From Sabethes cyaneus (lineage: Eukaryota > Arthropoda > Insecta > Diptera > Culicidae), in contig NC_071353.1 of assembly GCF_943734655.1 (NCBI RefSeq), positions 26,770,501-26,834,500 on the forward strand: DNA of 64,000 nt, read 5' to 3'. This document shows, piece after piece, positions 1 through 12,095 of the stretch. The notes under the pieces were generated by a model that was not told the origin of the DNA, made no database searches, and saw only the letters and a list, made by a program, of their open reading frames with translations. A program made the translations under genes and the position numbers. Positions within the stretch are counted from its first letter, which is position 1. Each line of letters starts with the position of its first letter.

Positions 1-1619
1 ATGCCATATTGTTATCAAGTTACAAATCGTATATTAAGTATATACTAACGTATATTCTTCAATAAACTTGTTATGAGCAAAATGTCAGAATTATTCAATG
101 CAATAAATAATACTTTAAATTGTTAAGAAACAAGATTAGCATAAACCGACATCACAGAAACGAAGCAAGTAGCACGTGAGGTGTACCGCAATTGACCCCA
201 ACTGAAATTTTCTCTCGTTTCTTCATATGGAAAAATGGTGTCTGTATGCAGCAAAACTTCCAGCAAATGTAAAATGTTTAAGATGTATCCGTCTGTTGGT
301 AATCGAGTAATTCGGGGTCAAAATCAGGTTATTTTTTACAATTAAAGTTCTACAGTTCCTAAAGAAGCAAACATAGAGGTATACTAAATTCAGCAAAGCT
401 GTATATTTTTATTATTTGTACAATTTTGTAATACATGAAAAAGTCATACAACAATTACAAGAAGAGTTAGAATAGAAAAACTGACTTTACAAATTCATAT
501 ACATTAAATAAGATTTTTCAACCTTCACTGAAGTGATAGAAGGTTATTGACTTCAGCAAAATTTCTTGTAATAATATGCTCTAAAAGTTTGCAGAACACA
601 TTAATGTGTTGTATTGAAACTGAAGGAAAATAATTTTTTTATTTCACTTTTAGGGGGATCATTCAAAATTTAAATTCTACCAGACGATAGAGCTTTCAAT
701 TTTAAGAAACTCTTCCAAAGGTTTGATAAACTTAAAACCAAGTTTTCCCAGTCAAAACTCTAGTGCGCACGTTTTCTTTGGTTTTGGGCTATTGTGCGCG
801 CAAGTAACCGTGTTATAAAAGTTGGCGCGAGTGTTCGAGGGTTAATATCTTTTGACCGGTAAAACCAATTCTTTTGTAGTTTTGCATATATATTCGTAGT
901 GTGAAAACCTCTCGTTTGATATTAAAATAATTGAAATTAGGCAAATTATCTTGGTTACAATCATTATAAATTATTGTTAATTTAGGTGTGGTGTATTCGA
1001 GTGCTCATAACTTTCAAATTGAACGTCCAATCAGAAAACCATTCAATAGTGATCTATCCGGCTATATTACCTGCCAAACGAAACTAATAGCGTGTAAATC
1101 GGTTTAGCCATCTCTGAGAAACACGCGTTCATTTGTACCTAGTCAAAACAAGTTTTTCAAGGCTAACTTTTAAACTGCTTGTCCGTTTTCAATAAAACTT
1201 AGCAAAATGTTTAGTAATAATAAGAGCTTTCGTTTGGCACTAATATCGTTAAAATTGGTTGCGTGGTTCCGGAGAAAACCGTATCACGTAGTTTTCACAT
1301 TTTTGCTTATAACTTTCAAACGAAAAGTCAGACCACGAAACCATTTAATAGTGATATACTAGGCAATAATACCATTCAAACAAAAGTAATAGCGGTCGAA
1401 TCGGTTCAGCCATCGCCGAATAACAGGCGATAGAAAATTCGGAGCGAACACACATACACACATACACACATACATACACACACACACACACACAGACATT
1501 GCTCAGTTCGTCGAACCATATCGATTGGTATATGTGACTCGGCCCTCCGGGCCTTGGATCAATTTCGTGTTTTTCGACCAATTTCTAAACCTTTGTTATA
1601 TAGTATAACAAAGGTAAAA
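1..1619 (+). mobile_element. R1 dispersed repeat, copy 1 (cut by window start)
   Basis: This stretch aligns by eye along its length with 25582-27209 and 34690-36232, so it is one of three long copies of one family. It ends in a small hairpin made of CCTTTGTTATA and TATAACAAAGG followed by GTAAAAA, the same end as the other copies. The start is lost at the window edge. Near the end are a CA microsatellite and a GC-rich palindromic block (GGCCCTCCGGGCC). No long reading frame is present, so it is probably a non-autonomous element. Superfamily is not determined. Confidence 0.8.
1448..1494. repeat. CA/CATA microsatellite inside R1
   Basis: Short run of CA with interspersed CATA. R1 copy 2 has a CA run at the same internal position (27051-27083), while copy 3 lacks it, so the microsatellite was probably spread by the element and then lost or never expanded in copy 3. 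Confidence 0.9.
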
Positions 1620-1639
1620 AGTTATCATAAGTAAGTTAG

Positions 1640-1815
1640 TTGCCTCCCAGTTGGCGTCGAGGTATGATGCTGGGCAAATAAACCTGTCGTCGTACGTTCG
1701 AATCTCGGCTGGGAGAGGCTGTTAGAGTCAATAGGATCGTAGCAACTGGCCCTGCAATTGTCCTGTACTCTAACAGCTGTCTGCGAAGTCTGTCGTACAA
1801 AAACAGAAGATCAAG
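1640..1815 (+). mobile_element. SINE-A copy (tRNA-derived), diverged
   Basis: tRNA-like head with a box B match (CGTTCGAATCTC near 1695-1706) and a box A-like stretch around 1652-1668. The body (AGTCAATAGGATCGTAGCAA, then CTGTACTCTAACAG and GCGAAGTCTGTCG) is shared with copies near 20.6, 36.4, 44.0, 48.0 and 51.5 kb. The tail is degraded here. Non-coding, Pol III type, mobilised in trans by a LINE. Confidence 0.75.
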
Positions 1816-2055
1816 TTTCGGTAACGGAATGTAGCACGTAGGCAAGTAAGTTACTATAAAATTGCTGGACATTTTATCTATCCAACGACATATTAACAGT
1901 TTTGTTTCGTTCAGTAGTATAGTAGTTATAAGCATTTGAAACCTTTCATTCAAACGTTACAATTCTATTTTCGTTTTCACAAAGTGCTACCCAGTATAGT
2001 AAACAAAGACGTAGTCCTACGTCAAAATAAATACATACTGCAGATGCACGAGGCA

Positions 2056-2466
<411 letters not shown>

Positions 2467-2479
2467 TACACAACCCTTG

Positions 2480-3290
2480 ACAAGACCCTTTCTCATCCCT
2501 CATCTTCCGCTCTTTCCCCTTCACGCCTAATCTCAATCTGTTAGATCCTATCGACTCTGTGTTTCATTGCAGTTTCCGTTAGTTGTAAAAAAAAATTATC
2601 GTTACAAAAACGTAAGATTTTTGCAGGGTTGTCGACGAGTTTTACCCTTATGACTAGCGGAATATATTTGCATAACTCCACACACCTTCCTGGTTGATGA
2701 ACAGCTCGATAAGGCGTAGCATAGACCCAATAGTGGTCCTTAACCTTTTATCCAGCAACTCCTAACCCTACCTCCTCGTGGTACCAGCCAGCATACGAGC
2801 AACCTTAGCGAGTGGCTAAGTTAAGAAATGTGTTGTCTCGGCACTGCACCTAAGATGGCAGCCCCTTCACGAGACTCGGTAGAATGACCCAAGTAAAATA
2901 ACCTACCTAAGTCTAAGACACTACGAATAATCAAGGAAATTTGATTCGGAACATACGACATAAGTACATGGAATGGATGCTTGGTACCGAGGGGGTGGTG
3001 GCGAAAGGGTGCTGCTCGATCAGTTTTAGCACTAAAAGTTCGGTATCGTGGCACTGCATGACATCCGCCGTAAAGGCAAGAAGGTGTGAAGAATCCGTAG
3101 TGGCAATGGCCAATTTTACAATAGAGTGGTAAAGCGACCAACGAGCTTGGGACGAGTTTTATAGTAATGGGCTGAATGCAGGATGGCGTAATGGACTGGA
3201 AAGCGATCAACGGGAAAATGTGCATGTTGAGAATCACAGGTCGTTTCTTCAACTACACCATCATAAACGTACATTGTTCACACTAAGCTA
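2480..3290 (+). other. Probable 5' part of the non-LTR relic; no intact gene
   Basis: No clear reading frame. The stretch lies directly upstream of recognisable endonuclease coding remains on the same strand, and the segment around 2941-3090 reads in pieces like the start of such a polyprotein. I infer it is the 5' region of the same decayed element, but the left boundary is not visible. Confidence 0.35.
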
Positions 3291-3700
3291 GACCTGACGA
3301 CAAGAAAGAATATGAACACCGATATCGGTAGAGAAGTGATATATAGACCGGTGATCGGGGCCTATAGTCGGCACGAACCGACACGAACAATAACGGCTAG
3401 CGATGCATCAACTTTGCAACACCCCGGGGCCGGGTGATCAGAAGCACTTTCTTTCCCCACAAAGATATTCACAAAGCGACCTGGAGATCACCTGACTAAC
3501 GAACCTTGAACCAAAACGACCATACTTTCGAGGGGGGTTTTTCTCGAACATTACCAATGTACGCTCCCTACGGAGTGCGGATATCGACTCGGACCATTAC
3601 CTAATAGCAGTACACGTGCGCTCAAAACTGTCGACGGTTTATACCTCGCGACAAAACCGTCGCGACAAACTCGGTTAAACACTCGGCAATTAGGCAACTC
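3290..3700 (+). pseudogene. AP-type endonuclease relic of a non-LTR retrotransposon
   Basis: Translated in pieces, the plus strand gives RPVIGAYSRHEPT, then STFFPHKDIHKATWRSPD, then NITNVRSLRSADIDSDHYLI. These match the order of the C-terminal half of the AP-like endonuclease of non-LTR retrotransposons, including the SDHYL motif whose Asp and His are catalytic or structural. The role would be nicking the target to prime reverse transcription. Several frameshifts and stops interrupt it, so it is dead. The RT remains of the same element follow at about 4.35 kb. Family placement (RTE-like versus a related clade) is uncertain. Confidence 0.7.
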
Positions 3701-4880
3701 GCGATTTGTCGTGGACAATGCGCGCTATGGAGCTAGGTGCTTTGAACGTTCGAAGACACCTAGAGTAGGATACGCTCGGCCCTCAATGAGGCCGCAACCG
3801 CAGTACCGCAGGTGAATAACCTGCTGGAGTGCACGAAATGATAGTTTTGACGGGGCATGCTAACAAGCGATGAAGAGGAAGAAAAGAGCTTGGAATAACT
3901 AGAGAAAATATCGCCAAATATCTTCGAGTACGGAATGAGTTGACCAGGATCCTGAGGAGGAAAAACGCCAGAAGAAGGACAGATATCGTGAAGAGCTAGA
4001 ACAACTATTTCGGGCTAATGAGACGCGTTAATACTATGAGTAGGTGAACCAATCTGGTACGGGACACATACCTAAGCCCGATATGTGTAGATACCAGGAG
4101 GGAAACCTGGTCACAAACGAGCGCGAGGTGGTCGACAGGGGAAACAGCTCTTCGATGGGCATTTCAATGGCGATATAGCAGAAGGAGATGGAGCGGCCAG
4201 CTGAAGAATAAGAGAGTCACCGAAAGGACCGATTTCCAGCAGAACTCTAAAAAAATGGCAAAGAACTACTAGCAACGACACGTCACTGGATAATTTCAAA
4301 TTTTTACTCTCCGACGAATCCTCCAGAAATGTCAGGATTACAACGTGCCCATGCATTATATTTTCGTGGATTTCAAGGCAGCATACGATACAGTCGAGCG
4401 CGAATAGTTATAGCAGATAATGCATGAATTTAGACGCACCTAATCAAAGCTACCCTGGAGCGAGTCACAAGCATGTTTCGGGGGCATTCTCGAGTCCTTT
4501 CAAATCGCGCAGAGGGTTGCGGCAAGGGGATGGCCTGTGCCTGTCCTGTATATTATTAAACATTGCTATTAAAGGTGTGATCCGGCGAGCGGGTATCGAA
4601 ACGAGAGGAACAATCTTCAGCAAAAGTAGCCAACTCCTAGCATGCGTAGACGACCTCGACATCATTACTAAAAACTTTGGGACGGCCAAGATAATTTACG
4701 CCAGATTTTAAACGGAGGCAAGGAGGATTGTATTACAAATCAATGCGTCGAAAACCAAATACATGGTATGAAGAGGCCCTAAAGCAAATGATGTTCGCCT
4801 TCCACGAACAGTGAATATTGACAGCGATTAACTGGAAGTGGTTAATGAGTTCATATATTTGGAATCTCTGGTCACCGCAA
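3700..4880 (+). pseudogene. Reverse transcriptase relic, same element
   Basis: The RT core is recognisable from 4352: MHYIFVDFKAAYDTVER (palm motif A region, Asp of DFKAAYD), then LRQGDGLCLSCILLNIA (B region), then LLACVDDLDIITK where the usual FADD of motif C has become CVDD, then ARF, QINASKTKYMV and, at 4812-4872, VNIDSD and EVVNEFIYLESLVTA. Frames shift at least three times. The linker from 3700 to 4350 is decayed. A second relic of the same family lies at 50.5 kb. Clearly non-functional. Confidence 0.75.
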
Positions 4881-4978
4881 TGTCACTTTTATTTTAGCTT
4901 AGCTATTTTAAGCTTTGATGTAGAACTACGTCAAATGGGAAGGTAGGGCGTCATGCCAGCAAAAGCTAAAAATGTGAG

Positions 4979-5129
4979 TACACTAGAATCTCTTTTTACG
5001 TACATTTATTTTACGTGATTTCGTTTTGTCTTTTTTTTGCGTCCGAAATTTTAAATTAAAGTTAACTTTTTTTACGACCGATTTTTTTACGTCCTCCCAG
5101 TAGTGGACGTGAACCGAGATTTGAGTGTA
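4979..5129. mobile_element. Short MITE with TA target duplication
   Basis: TA at 4979-4980 and 5128-5129 flank a 147-bp element. The left end CACTAGAATCTCTTTTTACG is an imperfect inverted match of the right end (GTGAACCGAGATTTGAGTG), with 15 or so matching positions. TA duplication and CACT...AGTG ends suit the Tc1/mariner superfamily. A related right end occurs at about 57976-57998. No coding capacity. Confidence 0.7.
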
Positions 5130-5229
5130 TCACAAAAAGTTGCGGACGCTAATAATTCACTGATTTTTTGATTGATTTTCAACATTTTTGCAACAATCGA
5201 TCGAAAAATCTGCAGAGCACCGGTGCCAC

Positions 5230-5865
5230 TAAAGAAAATTATTATTTTTGGGTGCGCAATATCAAAAAAAGCCTAACGTCACAACGTGTCTGTCTGTGCT
5301 CTACGCCATTTTAGTACATTTTGCTACAAAAACAAAGCGTTTTACTAACACAGACATCAATTTGATCATTGCTAGCGTAGTTGCAGACAAATGTGAGATT
5401 GAAAATTTAGTTGTATTTTTCCTTGGAGTCGTTTTCTCTTAGATTTCTCAATCTCACAAGTACGGACCATGTATTTGTATACAAATTGTATACGGTTTGA
5501 CTACTGTGAAGTAGTTTTTGTGTCTTTACGGTCGTAGCTCAGGAAACAGGACAAAACATGTACCAACGGTACTGTAATAACATTGGATAATTGGAAAGCA
5601 GTTTGCTTTTCCATCGTTGTCAGTGCAGCTACAGACTAAAGTGATTTTTCACGTTTTTGAAAGTTTAGTTGAAATCATTGAAGTCACCTTTTTCGCGATT
5701 TCTTAACTTTCCAAGCACAGACGACAAAGTTTTATTATTGGCACTAATATTTTATTTTCAAAATTTTTGATAGTTTAGAGTTAAAATATGAAAATTAAAA
5801 ATTGTTTTATTTCTGTTAACAATAGTATCTGATAATGGCTGAAAAAAGACAGCAGACCGAAACGT
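5230..5865 (+). other. Unit U repeat fragment and unassigned AT-rich DNA
   Basis: The part near 5280-5390 (ACTAACACAGACATCAATTTGATC and flanks) resembles units at 55690-55885 and 58370-58450, so a dispersed unit of roughly 110-140 bp is present. The rest is AT-rich with no gene I can recognise. It abuts a TIR element at 5866. Confidence 0.4.
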
Positions 5866-7398
5866 CCCAAGTAGCACTTGTAACTAATCATAAAAATAAA
5901 AAAATACAAAAAGGTTGCACAGCAGTTACATTTAGGATACTTGTAACGAGTTAGGTTACATAAAATTAAAAATAGTTACTTTTTAGTTTTCTAGTGACAA
6001 AAATCTCAAAAAGTTACCAGGTAGTTACCAAATGACCAAATTGAAACCTTTTTTTCGAACTGTCATCAACTTGCTGGTCGCAAAACAGTTAATTTTCCGT
6101 TACGAGCAGTTACGAAGTCAAAAAAAGTCGGCTAGTAACATTTTTGCAACAATTTGTTCACTGTTCCTTGTAAACACAACGGATTAAGGAAAAACTAGAC
6201 CTGAAGAATATTGCTAATGGTAAAGATAAACAATTGGTACACGGGTTGTGAAATGCTCTTGTAAATGCGTTTATTTACTTAATTGATGGTACTTGGAATC
6301 TTCTCCGCCCAGACATTGGTATTAAGTAAACAAATGATGATTATTCTCAAACGTCAAAACGATCAAGTTACATCGAAACGAAACCGGCAATGAAAATAGG
6401 TTACAGTGTAACTTAGAAATGACGACATAAGAAATAAGTGACTACAACAGATTTAATATTGGTTACCGTATAACCGATACCGTAACCAGGTCGAAGGCTA
6501 AGGTTACGTACAACTAGAATGTAACTGAAATGTAACCTTCTATGATTAACACTGGTGGTAACTGTTTTATTCAAACTGAAACTATTCTTTGATATTAAAT
6601 TAACACTTTCTTTTCACAACAATCACTAAAAAATACCTTTTCCCGATATCAACAATGCGAACAATGAACAATGGCTGCTTAAAATCATTTCATGCAATAT
6701 GCCGAAAACGATACAAAACTTCAAGGACGATGGTGTAGTAGTTAGAACCAAAGGCAAAATGGCTATGAATTTTACTGTGATAGAAGTGATAGCGAAAACA
6801 ACTTGATTTTTAATGGTTTCTAGGTGAATGCTCCACTAATTCATTATTGCTAAGAATAAATTTAAAAAATCAAAAAATTAAAATTTAAATTTTTATATTT
6901 GATTTACAAAACATCAATTTTTCAAAGAAGTAAGTAACGAAAAGCTATATTAAATAAGAGCGCGTGAATTTTTCAAAGCTAGAATCATGCATTTCACCAT
7001 AAATTTGAAACTGCATTAAAATTTGTGTTGAAATAATAATTTATACACTTTTCTATATTCAACAGTTAAATTTACTGCTTGACGTTGACAGCCATAGATT
7101 GAAATAATAAACCTGCTACATTTTCGCTATGCAATAAAAGTTACAACATAACTAATTTGCCACCAATTGAAAGTCAATTTATAGTTTATGTGTAACTTCA
7201 ATAGTAACCATTTTGTAACTAGACATGTTACATATTGGTTATTGAGTAACTGTTAATGTAACCAGATTTAGTTACATAAGTTGCGCTATTTCGGTTACAC
7301 AACTGTTATATTTTAGGTTACTGTAACCGAAGTTTTACATTTAAATTTGTCGCATATCAGCCGCTGCGACTCAATTGTGACAACGTGTGCTACTTGGG
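5866..7398. mobile_element. 1.53-kb TIR element with dense GTTAC motifs
   Basis: CCCAAGTAGCAC at 5866-5877 is perfectly inverted at 7387-7398. Inside the TIRs both ends and the middle (5915-6130, 6360-6560, 7140-7340) are crowded with GTTAC or its complement GTAAC, often as GGTTAC. Such repeated subterminal motifs are typical of transposase-binding sites in non-autonomous DNA transposons. No reading frame of note lies inside. The bases next to both ends are GT, which could be a 2-bp duplication, but this is not secure. A hairpin element at 27411-27511 has nearly the same terminus. Confidence 0.7.
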
Positions 7399-9590
7399 GT
7401 ATCAATTGATTTTTGATATTTCACCGATCGTGATCAATTTGAATACATTCACATAAGTGAACGGTGACTAAAATCAAATCATATAGTTTAGGGAAGTGCG
7501 GAAGTTAGATTTCGAGTTAGATTTTCCCCGATTTTGTCGGTAGCATTCGTTTTTTATAATATAAAAGTATGATGGAATGCAAGGCACCTAATCAATAATT
7601 CACTCTATAAAAAGGTTTAAACTGTATACTGTAATTTTTTTTAAACGTTTGTGCTGTTCAAACAAGGTTTCCATAGACCAGCACGAATACTTTCAGTTTG
7701 GTTAGAACACAAGCTTGTCAGTAATGAAATATGCATTCGTTTTTTTTCAATAATTTAATATTCATTTCACCGCTCTTCCCGCACCCGTCGTCGTACAAAA
7801 AAAATTACCATTTAGATCGTAATAGCTCTTCTGCCAGCTCTGAATGTGCTCCAGTTAGAAGTGCCATTATTATTAATGTATGTATTATGTAAATATCAAA
7901 ACCGACCGGTAGCTATCCAGTTGGCCCAAATTAAAAATACGCCGTCTACACCCATAAGATAGACGTGTTCGACCGTTCCCAATATCGTTAATATATTAGC
8001 ACAATGAAATTTTCTGGGTGCATCAGATGGGCTCTGCAGTTTTCCCCCTCTATCGGTGGCAATAATGCAATCAGAACTGAAGTGAGCTGCTTTGTGATTG
8101 CACTGAGTACCATCTGGGGCCACGACAATGACCCTTTCGGCATTCGTACTGCCCGACCGTGACGGCACACCGCACCGTGTCGGCATTCATCAATAGAGAC
8201 CCTCGACGTCCCGCACAATAAATGAACTAACGCACTTGAGTTCGCCACAGTTTCTTTGATTTTTTTTTTCGTGTGATGATTCCTTGTTCTCCCTGCAACC
8301 ACTCCCGGTCTCGACTAACTCATTTAGCGCAAACACTCGAACCACACGAGTGTGTTCCGGAGTGGATGCGTGCGAGCCAGAGTGGTGCGAAACCACTCCG
8401 ACCGGCCGAGGGTCAATTAAAATGGACCATTTTTCCGCCAATTAAACAAATAATAATCGCGTCGCAGACAATAAAATATCTACAGGGTAGCGAACCGGAA
8501 CCCGAGTGTCGATTCCCAGTGCCGCTTTGTATTTTTCAACGCAAATTCGCCACCTTTCAGAATGGCCTTCATACATCACCGGCCAGGCCAGCCGAGGGTG
8601 AGCGAAGGGTGGTCTGCGGCGGAGGACTTCGCTCGAGACTGCTTTTGATAGCAAAATAATGGTTTAATTAAAAGGCTAACCGGCCAGGCCAAATGGGATG
8701 CTATTGTGTCACTAGTTTGACTTTTCGGGTGCAGGCGAAAACTATGGAATCCTTTTGAAAATTGATTTTTCATGTAAAACCGAGAGGCAAAAGGAAAATT
8801 CTGGTTATTGGAGTGTGGTGGAATAAAAGTTTGGGATTAAATTTTTTTATCGTTATATTTTAACGTTACAAAACGAGAAAGTAACGACCGCACTGTCCGA
8901 TGAACTGTAATGGCTTTTTCTGATCACGCAATTGTGACCATTCAACTTTCAGCAAATAAAGCAAACGTCCCGAACATAGCCGAGGCCGTTCGATATTCAA
9001 TTAATTCGCGAACAATATTATTTTTTACTCGATAAACGCTGCCCTCTGTTTGTAGATATGCTTGGCGAGCGAAATCATGCCGAGTGTATGATTGGGATAA
9101 TTATAGCCGAAATGTCAACGAGATGAACGCCGAAACGTTGCCGCCGCCGGCCCACGGTGGATATAATATCAGTTGTCAGCAAGCGATCGAAAAAGGATCG
9201 ATTAATAGTTTTGTGAATTAATTTCCCACACAAAAAAAAACTGCAGGCACAAATTAATTTAAAATTGGTTTAATCCTTTTTGAGTTTAAAAAATGTGAAA
9301 TAAAAAAAAAGAATTTAATTAATCATAATTTGGCAGTTTCAATTTGATCTTTTCACAACGTGAACTTTTCACCTGAAACTTTTCGTCACATTTATCTGTT
9401 GATGTCTTTCTCGGCACACAACTTGAAACATTCAAGTTCATTCATCTTTTATGGATCGCAATACAAAAGTCCTTCCTTATCTATCGAACCGGCAGCTTCT
9501 CTTCTAGTCTAGAAGCTCTAACTTGAAAGCAGAAGCAATTTACGCCTTTCAATGGTACCTGAACGTACACAAACACAAACAGCCACGCAA
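7399..9590. other. Single-copy DNA, no gene recognised
   Basis: From 7400 to about 7860 the DNA is AT-rich with nothing I can name. From about 7900 to 9220 it is GC-richer, with blocks containing TTAATTA-like homeodomain core words and GATCGATTAAT-like words near 9195. Short frames here overlap on both strands and look like chance. The stretch could be intronic or regulatory DNA; this is inference. Confidence 0.4.
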
Positions 9591-11100
9591 ATATGTTCCA
9601 TCATTTTGCGGTTGCCCGAAGCGATTCGATCCCGCACAGGCGCGCGCGGGTTTCCGCGTGCCAGGGACTGCCTGAAAGGGATGCGGAACGTACCTTGATT
9701 AAATCGAACGGTCCTAACGAACGGCGGCGCACCATATCACGACGACGACGACGACGACGATACGCAACGACAACAGCGACAGGACAGAAAAGAGGCGCTG
9801 GCTGGCGGGAACTATCCGTCGTTCCCTTTCGGAACAGCCTGCGGCAGACCTACATTCGGCAGAAAGAAAACCGACACATCGAAGACATGTTAGAGACGGA
9901 AAAGCGAAACGACAAGATTTAATTTAGTATATCCGTCCTGACTCTCAGGACAGCGTGGAACGGCAACCAACTGTAGTAGGAGATGACAGGTTTCGTTTCT
10001 TTTATTTCGTTTTGTCGTGAATATGTTCGTGAAAAGCATCCAGTGGGATTTGGGATTTTATTTTTCCTTGCTTTTTAGGTTTTCTCCGGACAAGTTTAAT
10101 GCAATCATCGTTTGCAATTTGACTCAGAGTCGGAGAAAAACTTTCGCTTGATGTGGAATTGATTCACGGGAAAAAGAAGCCGAAATAGAATTCTGGCACA
10201 CGCTATCGCATTTAGGTTGTTTGCAATTTGGGTGTCTAATTCAGCCGTGATCCGGTGAGCTGCTAAACCGTGTCGTTTACGTGTCGTGTTGTGCATGCAA
10301 TGCAATGTATGTCCTGAATCGCTATGCATAGCAAGCACCAAACGAGAGAGCAATTGAGGTCAACTCATTTCTTGACGTCCTTCAATGAATTTCCTGTGGG
10401 ATTTCCACATTCCGCATTCAAGCCTCATGACACCGTACAGTTTAGTTCTTGATTATGATTCGAACGAGCTCATGGTTTGCATCGTTAATAGCCATCGAAA
10501 GCATCAGAAACAGCTGCTTCCGTATTCTCACCAAAGCTCAACCACCAACGTCCACTTGCTTGCACGTTGGCCAAGCCAAGACCAACATAATAGAATGCTA
10601 ATTCATCGTACACGATTTGTCATAACACGGTGACAATGCAGCTCATGCGACGGGAATCCTTGCATATGACATGCATTCTGGATCGTGCGGCTATCGTTTG
10701 TTAGCCTATGGACGGCTTGTTGGTGCAGAAAACCAGACCATCGGAATCCATCACTTCCAAGGACAGGACATGCTGACCGGCGGAAAATGATCGGAAGAGA
10801 AATTGCACATACCTACCTATCTACCTTGTTGGAGGAAAACCAACTCTGGGAAGCATGCTTGTGGTTGCAAGCATGCTTAGAAGCGCACCCCGTTTGCTTT
10901 TGGTGCGTGATTTTGACACCACAGCGACCGACCATCATGTGGGGGAAAGGGATCAAACTAGAATCAACGCCGCTGAGATTTCAGCTCGCACCGAATTAGA
11001 AAAATTTAATTTGAATCGCAATTAGCACGCGTGTTCAATTGGAATAGTAGATTGAGTGTTGTGGATTCGAGTCTTATCTTCGTTTAGCCTTTTAATTTAC
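9590..11100. other. Single-copy DNA with a CGA trinucleotide run
   Basis: A GAC/CGA run of about seven units lies at 9740-9761. The surroundings to 11.1 kb are moderately GC-rich and carry only short overlapping frames (up to about 109 codons) with no recognisable domain. No feature beyond this is supported. Confidence 0.4.
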
Positions 11101-11642
11101 CCCGAGCAGGAGCGAAGAGCAAAATAATATAAAAACAATATTAAGCTGTGTTATAATGGTATATTTTGTTACTGAATAGATATGAAGATACATTGATAAC
11201 ACATTTTGTTATTGAGTAGATATTTGAAACAGTGGTTGTAAGATGAGTTTAATAACTGATTTTGTTATCATATCTTATTTTGGCCTTAAAATGACATTCG
11301 ATATATTTCATACAAATTTTTTTTAAATTGATTAAATAGATTTAAGATTATAACTATTTTATTAAATGATATTTTAATATCTCATATACTACTGCATTTG
11401 TTATTCAATACCTTAATAATACTAAAATATGTTATTCTAAATTCTGGATACAGTCATGTTATTGCTTTGTTATTCAAATAACACAAGTAGTTATTGTTTT
11501 GGCCTTAAAGGAGTAAAATTTTGATATTATTTTTTGTTATTTTACCAACTATGTTAGCCAAAACAAGACCAAATTTCGATATGAGCTATTCGATTTCCAA
11601 TAACACATATTGATATTATTTTGCTCATCGCTCCTGCTCGGG
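11101..11642. mobile_element. 542-bp MITE with 30-bp TIRs
   Basis: The first 30 bases (starting CCCGAGCAGGAGCGA) are the inverted copy of the last 30 with a single mismatch. The interior is AT-rich and repeats TTGTTAT or its complement ATAACAA many times, partly as TTGTTATTGAGTAGATAT and relatives. No coding capacity. The element is flanked by AC on both sides, which may be a short target duplication. Confidence 0.88.
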
Positions 11643-12095
11643 ACACTAATACTATCACTTTTTTTGTTCTTCCAATTTTTCTCTTTTTACATCAAGCGTT
11701 CATGTACTCTTCCCCAAGAAAGAAAAGTCTTATTCCTTTCAAAACACTTAAACCCGATTTACTCAAGTTCAAATCAAATTTAATTTTGTCTATACTTAAT
11801 TTCTTTCTCGTTAACTTTTCTCAGTGTCTTGGAAGCGTTTTCATCATCAAACCTCCTTATTTCAAAATTTTTTCTACCTCCTCTATTTTCGTCTGCTAGT
11901 GTCTGTCATTTTATTTCATAATTTTATCATTAGGTACCTCGCCGGCACCGGGTCTCTAACTTTTTATTCATTTGCTTTGCAAACGTTTTTACCTCTCTGT
12001 CCATTTCTATCTCTCTGTGTCTTTAGCGGTAACTTTCTTTCAGTCCGTATCAATCTTTTTATTTCTCTCCTTTTCTTCTAAATCCATTTCTTTCC
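11643..12095. other. Pyrimidine-rich stretch, no gene
   Basis: Strongly C/T-biased on the plus strand, grading into the CCATCCATC array that follows. The overlapping frames it contains are low-complexity Phe/Leu/Ser strings and are not supported as genes. Confidence 0.5.

Noticed and set aside
2821..3252. 143-codon minus-strand frame
   Set aside because: It lies antisense to a decayed non-LTR element and has no recognisable domain.
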